Part shown: piece after piece, positions 1 to 5,821 of the stretch
How the letters are laid out: every line of letters starts with the position of its first letter
Position numbering within the stretch: position 1 is the stretch's first letter
Origin: DASVAL01 sp035649575
Lineage (GTDB): Bacteria > Planctomycetota > UBA1135 > UBA2386
Assembly: GCA_035649575.1 (NCBI GenBank)
Contig: DASRJH010000060.1
Coordinates: forward strand, 1-18,701
Length of the DNA stretch: 18,701 nt
Direction of reading: 5' to 3'
The notes under the pieces: model-generated
Seen by the model: only the letters and a program-made list of their open reading frames with translations
Told to the model about the DNA's origin: nothing
Database searches by the model: none
Translations under genes and position numbers: made by a program

Positions 1-11
1 ACTGCGTTGGG

Positions 12-36
12 CAGCACGCTGCGTTCCCGCGTGCTG
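12..36. repeat. Perfect 8-bp inverted repeat (hairpin)
   Basis: CAGCACGC at 12-19 is the exact reverse complement of GCGTGCTG at 29-36, with a 9-base loop. It overlaps the TGA at 37-39 in frame 1 and has no T-run after it. It could be a weak terminator, part of a structured RNA cut by the window edge, or chance in GC-rich DNA. Confidence 0.35.
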
Positions 37-135
37 TGACCCGGTAGCCCGTAAGCGCCGGCGCGCGGAACGGCGCGTCCGCCGCGGGTGGCGCGTCTCC
101 TGGTCCGCGATCGAGCCGTCATTTCCATCTCCGCG

Positions 136-181
136 AGCCGACGCGGGTTGGGTCGATCGGCCACCGAGCGGCGGCTTTTTT
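136..181 (+). terminator. Intrinsic terminator or attenuator ahead of the sigma gene
   Basis: AGCCGACGC (136-144) pairs with GCGGCGGCT (168-176) with one A-G mismatch. Inside it, GGTTGG (146-151) pairs with CCACC (161-165) with one bulged T. Six consecutive T follow at 176-181, which stands out in this GC-rich sequence. This is the classical form of a rho-independent terminator on the plus strand. It ends only 18 bases before the sigma-factor start at 200 (36 before the alternative GTG at 218). It may end an upstream transcript, or act as an attenuator if the sigma promoter lies further left. Confidence 0.6.
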
Positions 182-199
182 CTGCACCCCCCGGCGCCG

Positions 200-730
200 G
201 TGGTGGATTGTGGTGGCGTGAGTTCCCGCACGATCGAACACCAGGACGTCGTTCGCCTCGTGCAGCAGCACCAGGTCGAGGTGTGGCGCTATCTGCGGTT
301 CCTCGGGGCGTCGAACGAACTGGCCGACGACCTCGCGCAGGAGACCTTCCTGCAGCTGTTGCGCGCGCCGTTCGTCGAACGTGCGCCCGCCGCGACGGTC
401 GCCTGGCTGCGCACGGTCGCGCGCAGTCGCTACGTGAAGTCGTTCCGCCGCCCGCCGTTCGCGTTGACCGAAGTCGAGACCATCGAAGCCGCGTGGACGG
501 GCTTCGCGCGCGACGACGCGGGCCACGAGAGCCTCGAGGCGCTGCGCGGCTGCGTGCAGCAACTCGACGGCCGCGCGCGCGAGGTCGTGCGGCTGCACTA
601 CGAAGAACGCCGTTCGCGGCGCGACATCGGCGAGCGGCTCGGGCTCGGCGAGGACGGCGTCAAGTCGCTGCTGCGGCGCACGCGTTCGATCCTGCGCGAG
701 TGCATCGAGCGTCGGAGGAAGGGAGCATGA
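200..730 (+). CDS. ECF-type RNA polymerase sigma factor
   Basis: A 176-residue sigma-70 family protein of the extracytoplasmic-function type, which would direct RNA polymerase to a dedicated promoter set. Region 2 lies at about 16-85 and includes the core-binding motif ELADDLAQETF (40-50). Region 4 lies at about 113-172, with a helix-turn-helix around 137-160 (RSRRDIGERLGLGEDGVKSL). Length is normal for the family. The start is uncertain: GTG at 200, 203 or 218 are all in frame and none has a clear Shine-Dalgarno site; conserved sequence begins near residue 14, so all three keep the domain. The stop overlaps the next start as ATGA, so it is probably translationally coupled to the membrane protein at 727, a likely regulator. 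A hairpin with a T-run sits directly upstream. Confidence 0.9.
   Translation: MVDCGGVSSRTIEHQDVVRLVQQHQVEVWRYLRFLGASNELADDLAQETFLQLLRAPFVERAPAATVAWLRTVARSRYVKSFRRPPFALTEVETIEAAWTGFARDDAGHESLEALRGCVQQLDGRAREVVRLHYEERRSRRDIGERLGLGEDGVKSLLRRTRSILRECIERRRKGA
714..725 (+). promoter_or_regulatory. Strong Shine-Dalgarno site for the 727 gene
   Basis: GGAGGAAGGGAG sits inside the last sigma-factor codons, directly before the ATG at 727. It fixes that start and, with the ATGA overlap (727-730), rejects the longer in-frame extension that begins at 88. Confidence 0.75.
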
Positions 731-2430
731 ACGATTGGGAAGATCGTGTCGTCGATGCCTCGCTGCAGGAACTGCACGGCAGCAAGCCGCCGGACCTGTC
801 CGCGCGCGTGCTGCTCGCGCTGCAGGAGCAGAAGGGTGGACCGCTGCCCACGCTGCGCGAACCGCCGCCCGCTCGGCGCCGCACCGTGCGGCTCGTCGAG
901 GCCCTGCTGGCCGCTGCGGCGGTCGTCGCTGCGGCGTGGTTCCTCGGCGGCTACATGGCCGAATCGCCCGCGGGGTCGCAGCAGACCGAAGTGGCCACCG
1001 TCGAGCTCGAGGTGCGAGTGGTCGAAGGCACGCTCGAATGTGCCGACATCCGGCCCGGCCGCGCCACGGTCCGCCACGCGGCGCCGGCGCTCGCGACGTT
1101 CGCGGCGCATCCCGGCAATCGGCTGCGGTGCGAAGCCCGCTGTCTGGCCCAGGTCGGTCCGTTCGGCTCGTTTGCCGCGGAACCGCACACGGAATTGGAG
1201 GTGAAGTCGATGGAGTTCTCGCGAAAGCAGGGTGTGTTGGTTGCGTCGACACTGACGCTCGGCGTGATCACGGGCGCCGTGACCTGGCACGCGTTCACCC
1301 GCACGGACGTGGCCGTCGCCGGCGACGTGTTGCGGCTCGAAGCCGCTCCGGGTGGTGCGTCCGGTGCGGCGATGCTGGCCGAGAACGAGCGCCTGCGGCA
1401 ACGTGTGCTCGAGCTCGAGCGCCAGAACGAAGTGCTGCAGACTCAGGCCTCGCGCACGGGCGTGGCTGCGGCGCCGCCCGTCGAGACGCCGAAGGAACCG
1501 CCGGCGGAACCGGAGGCGAAGACGCCGAACGCGATGGCGTTCACCGATCCGAAGTTCGACGCAGCGCTGTCCGGCATCGACTGGAAGCTCGTCGGCGACG
1601 TCACGAACGAGATGGGGCCGATGCTCGTGCAGCTGGCCGCGCTGGCCGGCGAGATGAAGAACGGCGAGCTGTCCAAGGAGGGGATGGCGCTGGCCATCAA
1701 GGTCACGGAGCTCAACGGCAAGCTCGTCGCGCAGGTGCCCGCGATGTTGCAGGCCGGGCTGCCGGGTTACGAGGCGAACGGCGCCTACACGCATCCGCTC
1801 GTCACGGCGAACACGCTCTCGAGCACGCTCGCTGCGGCGGGCCAGCCGTTGACCGACGCACAGCGCGCGACGATGAGCGGGCTCGTGCGCACGTTCAGCA
1901 TCGAGAATCAGTCCATCTCCGATGCGTCGCGCGAGTTCGACCTCGAGTATCTGCTCGCCGAGACGGAGATGAAGGACCGCTTCTACAGGGAGATGTCGAC
2001 GTTGCTGACGCCCGAGCAGTATCGGGCGATGTATCCGGAGGGGTCGCAGTCCAACGACGGCGTCAGCTTGTTCGGGACCGGCATCGTGACGCGCCCGTAC
2101 ACCGAGGTCGTGCCGGCGGCCAACGCGGCCGACTTCGCGCGCATCGCGAGCAACAAGATCAGCGAGTCGATCGGGCTCGACGAAGCCACCGCCACGAAGG
2201 TACGTGGTGTCATCGAACGCATGACGGGGGCGTCACCCGAGCTGTGGCAGGATCCTGCAGACTCCGCGGAGACGCGCTTGAAGTTCCTGAAGCGCGGTCG
2301 CACGCCGGCGGCGCTGCGCCGCCAGATCGAAGTGATGCGCGAGATCGAACGCAGCGTGTCGTTGACGCCCGAGCAGAAGAAGCAGCTCCGGTCGATGAAG
2401 AAGATCCTGGTGCCGCTGCCGAAGCGTTAG
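727..2430 (+). CDS. Membrane protein: anti-sigma-like N-terminus joined in frame to a second anchored coiled-coil module
   Basis: A 567-residue protein translationally coupled to the ECF sigma factor. Residues 1-50 are a short cytoplasmic segment with the motif KPPDLSARVLLAL (20-32), followed by a membrane helix at about 56-77 and a small outer domain (about 88-160) with three cysteines in the motifs TLEC and RCEARC. A second unit then starts at Met162 (base 1210): a second membrane helix at about 168-188, a coiled coil (about 216-240), a Pro/Glu/Lys-rich linker (246-268) and an alpha-helical C-terminal region containing LTPEQYRAMYP and LTPEQKKQLRSM. The position next to a sigma factor suggests that the first unit restrains it, although the zinc motif of ZAS anti-sigma factors is absent. 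A near-ideal Shine-Dalgarno site precedes codon 162, so this may be two proteins encoded in one uninterrupted frame. The function of the C-terminal unit is unknown. Confidence 0.75.
   Translation: MNDWEDRVVDASLQELHGSKPPDLSARVLLALQEQKGGPLPTLREPPPARRRTVRLVEALLAAAAVVAAAWFLGGYMAESPAGSQQTEVATVELEVRVVEGTLECADIRPGRATVRHAAPALATFAAHPGNRLRCEARCLAQVGPFGSFAAEPHTELEVKSMEFSRKQGVLVASTLTLGVITGAVTWHAFTRTDVAVAGDVLRLEAAPGGASGAAMLAENERLRQRVLELERQNEVLQTQASRTGVAAAPPVETPKEPPAEPEAKTPNAMAFTDPKFDAALSGIDWKLVGDVTNEMGPMLVQLAALAGEMKNGELSKEGMALAIKVTELNGKLVAQVPAMLQAGLPGYEANGAYTHPLVTANTLSSTLAAAGQPLTDAQRATMSGLVRTFSIENQSISDASREFDLEYLLAETEMKDRFYREMSTLLTPEQYRAMYPEGSQSNDGVSLFGTGIVTRPYTEVVPAANAADFARIASNKISESIGLDEATATKVRGVIERMTGASPELWQDPADSAETRLKFLKRGRTPAALRRQIEVMREIERSVSLTPEQKKQLRSMKKILVPLPKR
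1197..1212 (+). promoter_or_regulatory. Internal Shine-Dalgarno site and ATG within the 727 gene
   Basis: GGAGGTGA (1197-1204) is followed after five bases by an in-frame ATG (1210-1212). The codons after it encode a basic N-terminus and a hydrophobic helix, as a normal signal anchor would. No stop codon separates it from the upstream reading frame. A TGA overlapping the site (1202-1204) lies in another frame. Confidence 0.55.
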
Positions 2431-2813
2431 GGTCCGGGCCAGGTGCGAGCGGCGCGCGACTCGACATCAGGGACACGATCTGGAACGGAACGCCGCTCGG
2501 CTGGGGCGAGTATGGCGGACGCACGAAGATCGCCGAGTTCCTTCGCGGCCGTGGTGCGACGCGAGGGAGCTGAGCCGCGTGAAGTTGGGCGCGTCCCGTC
2601 GCGTTTCGTCGCTCACGCTCCCGATCCGGCAACGGTCGCGCGCGTGCGAGATCCAGTCGGGCGCATACTCACGAACACATTGCATGGTCGACTTGGACCC
2701 ACGCAAGGTGTGCATTGGCCGGGCGGGATACTCTTGCCGCTCGCCTGCCCTCAATGCCCTCGAGCACGCTACCGCGGTGCGCTCGTCCTGTCTCAGCAGC
2801 GGGTTTCACTTCA
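2431..2813. other. Intergenic region, 383 bp
   Basis: No convincing gene was found; the open frames on both strands are Arg/Ser-rich shadows without recognisable protein features. No strong hairpin or T-run follows the stop at 2430. The promoter of the secreted-protein gene at 2814 should lie in the right half: there is a TTGGAC at 2693-2698 and a GATACT at 2727-2732, but their 28-base spacing does not make a sigma-70 promoter. Confidence 0.5.
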
Positions 2814-4292
2814 ATGCGTATCCCACAGGTCTCCCTCCTCGCTTCGGCGATCTCCGTCGCACTCACGAGCATTGCTCGCGCACAGGGCGACGATTGCTCC
2901 GGTGCCCTCCTGGTCGTGCAAGGACTCAGTGGTCCCTACACGAACGTCGGCTCGACGACTTCGGCACCCGCGTGGCCCTGCGGTGCCGGCGGCAATGACG
3001 TGTGGTTCTCGTACGTGCCATTGTCCACCGGCACGCTGACCGCCGACACGTGTACAGGTACCAACTACGACAGCACGATCGAGATCTTCGACGGCACTGG
3101 CGGCTGCGGCGGCCTCGTCTCCCTCGGCTGCAGCGACGACTTCTGCGGGCTGCAATCGTCGTTGACGGTCCCCGTCACCGGCAGTGTCACCCACTACATC
3201 CGCGTCGGCGGCTTCAGCGGCCAGACCGGCACGTTCTCCTTGAACATCAACGGGCCCACTGGCCTCCAACAGGCCACCGTCGTCAGCCAGGGCCAAGGCT
3301 GCGTGGCGACCTTTGCGTCGTTCTACGAGTACTTCACCAGTGCGCCTTCCTTCGACCTGGGTGGCAGCGCGATCACGCTCACGCCGCTCCCCACCGGCTA
3401 TGTCGTGACGAACGGTGGCGTCTACAACCCGGTCGGCAGCCTCAGCGCGCCGGTCACGCTCGCGTTGTCGGACGACTCGCAAGTCTCCGCGGGCACTCTC
3501 GGCCTCTTCGTCGGCTCCAACGGCTGGGTCGCGACTGGCGGCGGCAACACGACTGGGTTCACGCCCACCGTCAGCCTGTTCCTGAACCAACCGTCGACGG
3601 CGTTCTGGAGCTGGCACGACTTCAACCCCGCGATCGCCGCCGGCGGCCGGGTCAAGTACGAAGAAGCCGGCACGCTCGCGCAGGTGACCTGGGACGGCGT
3701 GTGGGACTACGGCGGCACCACGGCGGCCAATGCCAACAACCTCCAGATCCAGATCAACACTGCCACGGGTGCGTGCGTGATCGCCTGGGGCACGATGTCT
3801 ACCCTCGGCAACGGTTTCCTCGTCGGCTACTCGCCGGGCGGCCCGAGTGAGGATCCGGGCAACCGGGATCTGTCGACCTCGCTGCCCGTCATCACCATCA
3901 ACCCCGACGTCCTGCCGGTGTCGCTGGCGAGCCTCGGGCGGCCGGTGCAAGGCGCCGCAGCCGTTGCCTATGACGTCACGACGAGCAACATCCCTGCCGG
4001 CGCGGGCATTCACGTCGGCGTCGTAGGCTTGAGCCGGCCCGGCTTGCCGTTGGCTTTGATCGGCGCGAACGACTGCTGGCTCAATGCCAGCCTCGACGTC
4101 ATCACCGGCGTGTCGCTCTTGCCGCCGGCATCGGTGACGTGGACGGCGCTCACGCTGCCGGCAGCACCGCCGTTCTTCCTCGGCTTCCAGTTCAACACCC
4201 AGGCTGTCATTCTGGGTGTCACGGCGAACCCGGCACTGGGCGTCGGCGTGCTGACCTCGAACGGCCTGAAGTGCACCGTCGGCGACTACTGA
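2814..4292 (+). CDS. Secreted multi-domain beta-rich protein of planctomycete type
   Basis: A 492-residue exported protein. The signal peptide is residues 1 to about 23 (MRIPQVSLLASAISVALTS, then ARA before Gln24), which selects the ATG at 2814 over the in-frame starts at 2715 and 2754. Residues 26-146 form a beta-sandwich resembling bacterial pre-peptidase C-terminal-like domains (motifs NDVWFSYVP, YDSTIEIFDG, HYIRVGGFSG) with several cysteines. Residues 152-350 are a second domain with FWSWHDFNPAI and VTWDGVWDYGG, whose pattern recalls nidogen-like domains. Residues about 356-492 are a hydrophobic beta-rich C-terminal domain (NDCWLNASLDV). There are only two lysines. It is probably a surface or matrix protein; no catalytic motif was seen. 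No Shine-Dalgarno site precedes the start. A strong hairpin follows the stop. Confidence 0.85.
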   Translation: MRIPQVSLLASAISVALTSIARAQGDDCSGALLVVQGLSGPYTNVGSTTSAPAWPCGAGGNDVWFSYVPLSTGTLTADTCTGTNYDSTIEIFDGTGGCGGLVSLGCSDDFCGLQSSLTVPVTGSVTHYIRVGGFSGQTGTFSLNINGPTGLQQATVVSQGQGCVATFASFYEYFTSAPSFDLGGSAITLTPLPTGYVVTNGGVYNPVGSLSAPVTLALSDDSQVSAGTLGLFVGSNGWVATGGGNTTGFTPTVSLFLNQPSTAFWSWHDFNPAIAAGGRVKYEEAGTLAQVTWDGVWDYGGTTAANANNLQIQINTATGACVIAWGTMSTLGNGFLVGYSPGGPSEDPGNRDLSTSLPVITINPDVLPVSLASLGRPVQGAAAVAYDVTTSNIPAGAGIHVGVVGLSRPGLPLALIGANDCWLNASLDVITGVSLLPPASVTWTALTLPAAPPFFLGFQFNTQAVILGVTANPALGVGVLTSNGLKCTVGDY

Positions 4293-4303
4293 TCGCCCCA
4301 TCC

Positions 4304-4338
4304 GCCGGACGTTTGCTGCCCGCGCAGCAGCGTCCGGC
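4304..4338. terminator. Strong hairpin after the secreted-protein gene
   Basis: GCCGGACG (4304-4311) pairs perfectly with CGTCCGGC (4331-4338), and inside it TGCTGC (4314-4319) pairs with GCAGCA (4324-4329) around a CCGC loop. It starts 12 bases after the stop at 4292 and lies between convergent genes. There is no T-run on either side, so it may be a bidirectional terminator of the T-less kind or a 3'-end stabiliser. Confidence 0.6.
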
Positions 4339-4349
4339 AGCAGCGCTCC

Positions 4350-4403
4350 GCCGCGAGCCGTGCGAGAGGGGTTCCCGCCAATGCGCTGTCTGCGGCTCGC
4401 GGC
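4350..4403. terminator. Second hairpin in the convergent gap
   Basis: GCCGCGAGCCG (4350-4360) pairs perfectly with CGGCTCGCGGC (4393-4403), an 11-bp stem around a 32-base loop. It lies 12 bases beyond the stop of the minus-strand gene at 4416, so it is placed to end that transcript. No T-run follows on either strand. Confidence 0.5.
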
Positions 4404-4415
4404 TCCCGCGGCGGT

Positions 4416-4823
4416 TCAGCCCGCATCATCACCATCAGATCCCCATTGTGCCGGATCATCTACCGGGAGTGGCAACCTGCCCTCGAGCCACTTGGCACAT
4501 TCCGCCGGGCTGAACGCCGCTCCATCGCCTTCGACCACCCAGGACAAGAACTGGTCTGGTCCCCCATTCTGGTAGGGGGGAGGAGAGACCGGCATGAAGA
4601 CGGTCGGCAGACGGTCCGCGACGGACAGGTAGTTGAGCACGTGGCCGAGTTCCTGCACGACTCTCCACGCCAACGGATGGTGGATGTCGAGCGCGAACTT
4701 CACCCACCATTGGCCATTCTTCGTTCGACCATGGCCGATCGAGGCCCGTCCGGTAGGGAGCTGAATCGCGGGCAGGCGTTCGAGGAAGGCCAGCAACTCA
4801 TCGAATCCTGCGTCCGCGCTCAT
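4416..4823 (-). CDS. Unrecognised 135-residue soluble protein
   Basis: The product is not assigned to a named family. It reads as a real globular protein: an amphipathic N-terminus (MSADAGFDELLAFLERLP), a core rich in Trp and Tyr (GQWWVKFALDI, VVQELGHVLNYLS), a Pro-rich segment (FMPVSPPPYQNGGP), then FLSWVVEG and a C-terminal Glu/Asp-rich part (WLEGRLP, DDPAQW). There is no signal peptide, membrane helix or obvious catalytic motif. The competing frames over the same bases are basic and low in complexity. Its small acidic single-domain form resembles immunity-type proteins, but no toxin gene lies beside it, so that is speculation. It stands alone, 128 bases downstream of the hydrolase gene and convergent with the secreted-protein gene. 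The start at the ATG ending at 4823 has only a weak AGG upstream. Confidence 0.65.
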   Translation of the reverse strand: MSADAGFDELLAFLERLPAIQLPTGRASIGHGRTKNGQWWVKFALDIHHPLAWRVVQELGHVLNYLSVADRLPTVFMPVSPPPYQNGGPDQFLSWVVEGDGAAFSPAECAKWLEGRLPLPVDDPAQWGSDGDDAG

Positions 4824-4902
4824 GGTTGACTCACGACCTGGCCGCGCAGCAGCCGGCGATGCGCGAAGACATGTCTGCTCAGACGATACCGTTCTTCGGG
4901 CG

Positions 4903-4924
4903 CGAGCGCCGCTTCAGGCGCTCG
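4903..4924 (-). terminator. Hairpin downstream of the hydrolase gene
   Basis: CGAGCGCC (4903-4910) and GGCGCTCG (4917-4924) form a perfect 8-bp stem with a 6-base loop, about 27 bases beyond the hydrolase stop on the minus strand. No T-run follows, so this is only a candidate terminator. Confidence 0.35.
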
Positions 4925-4951
4925 GCGCATGCCGCGGCGGGTTGGCGAGCT

Positions 4952-5821
4952 TCAGCGACCGGCTCTTTCATTGCTTTGCGGCTTTGCATCGAAGAAGTCG
5001 TTCACCATCGGAACGACGACGGGGAAACGCTGCATCAGCGTGATGTGCGTCGTGTCAGGCAGTATCGCCAACCTCGATGCGGAGCGCGGTCGCATGTCGC
5101 CGAAGATCTCGTCGCCCTTCAGACGGAACATCTCCGCGATGTGCTCGAGGCGCACGCCGTCGGCATCGCCGTGGATGAAGAACATGGGCGCTTTGGTCGC
5201 CTTGAGCTTGTCGGCGCCGAAATCGTAAGGCTTCAAGTCCATCGCGATGACGCGCTTGACGAAGCCCGGAAACGCGTCTGGCGTCGGGCTCAGTTTCTTG
5301 TATTCGGCTTCGATCGGCGAGCCCTTGAACATCTCCGGCGTGATCAGCGGGAACATGTCGAGTGCTTCCTTGACCCAGCCGTCGTGGCGGAACACGGCCG
5401 AAATGCTGACGACCTTGCGCACTTTCTCCGGATGGCGGATCGCACACGCCATCGCGACGCCGCCGCCCATGCTGTAACCGATGAGATCCGCCTTCGGGAC
5501 CTTCAGATGATCGAGCAGCGCCGCGACGTCGTCGGCGAGGTTCTCATAGCTGAAGTCGCGGTTGATGTCGGCCGTGCGCCCGTGGCCCTGCAATTCGCAC
5601 GCAATCACGTTCCGCGTCTTGGCGAACTCGCCGATCCAGTCGGTCCAGTTGTTCGTGATCGTCATGAACGAGCCGTGGAGCAGCACCACTGGATCGCCGC
5701 TGCCGTGGACTTCGTAGTACATCTCGAGTCCATTGACCGGCGCGTAGCCCTTGGTCCGTTCTTTCTGCGCCGACACGACAGCCGACAGGAGCATCGTCAG
5801 GAGAAGAGCCGTTGTCTTCAT
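4952..5821 (-). CDS. Exported alpha/beta-hydrolase
   Basis: A 289-residue alpha/beta-hydrolase-fold enzyme with a signal peptide (residues 1 to about 18, MKTTALLLTMLLSAVVSA). The oxyanion-hole motif is VVLLHG (45-50), the nucleophile elbow is GYSMGG with Ser117, the acid is probably Asp219 or Asp221 in HGDAD, and the base is His259 in TTHI. The triad therefore looks complete. The substrate is unknown; small esters, lactones or epoxides are typical for the family. The start is set by AAGGTGA (plus-strand 5825-5831) and by an ATGA overlap with the pseudouridine synthase gene, so it is the second gene of a coupled pair. It is compositionally odd: 19 lysines in 289 residues, against 5 in 366 for its operon partner, and lower GC. 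This suggests a different origin. Confidence 0.9.
   Translation of the reverse strand: MKTTALLLTMLLSAVVSAQKERTKGYAPVNGLEMYYEVHGSGDPVVLLHGSFMTITNNWTDWIGEFAKTRNVIACELQGHGRTADINRDFSYENLADDVAALLDHLKVPKADLIGYSMGGGVAMACAIRHPEKVRKVVSISAVFRHDGWVKEALDMFPLITPEMFKGSPIEAEYKKLSPTPDAFPGFVKRVIAMDLKPYDFGADKLKATKAPMFFIHGDADGVRLEHIAEMFRLKGDEIFGDMRPRSASRLAILPDTTHITLMQRFPVVVPMVNDFFDAKPQSNERAGR

Larger units (their letters stand above)
1..199. other. Left-edge region with no assignable gene
   Basis: No gene can be assigned here. Reading frame 1 is open from the window edge to a TGA at 37-39, so the last 12 codons of an upstream gene could end there, but in DNA this GC-rich an open frame this short proves nothing. 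The segment holds an 8-bp perfect inverted repeat (12-36) and a long hairpin followed by six T (136-181). The in-frame extension upstream of the membrane-protein gene at 727 crosses this region but has no protein character. Confidence 0.5.

Noticed and set aside
1..120. Possible tRNA or small RNA at the left edge because of the hairpin at 12-36
   Set aside because: No cloverleaf, T-loop motif or CCA end could be found; only a single stem is present.
88..726. In-frame extension upstream of the membrane-protein gene at 727
   Set aside because: It overlaps the whole sigma factor in another frame, is Arg/Ala-rich without protein features, and the ATG at 727 has a strong Shine-Dalgarno site and an ATGA overlap.
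598..1794. 398-residue open frame on the minus strand
   Set aside because: It is a shadow of the sigma and membrane-protein genes, with low-complexity Arg/His-rich sequence.
2693..2732. TTGGAC and GATACT as a sigma-70 promoter for the secreted protein
   Set aside because: The spacing is 28 bases, far from the normal 16-18, and no better pairing was found.
2443..3039. Possible small gene in the gap before the secreted protein
   Set aside because: Ser/Arg/Pro-rich translation without ribosome site, and it runs into the secreted-protein gene in another frame.
2811..4301. 496-residue open frame on the minus strand
   Set aside because: It is opposite the secreted protein and is a charged low-complexity shadow.
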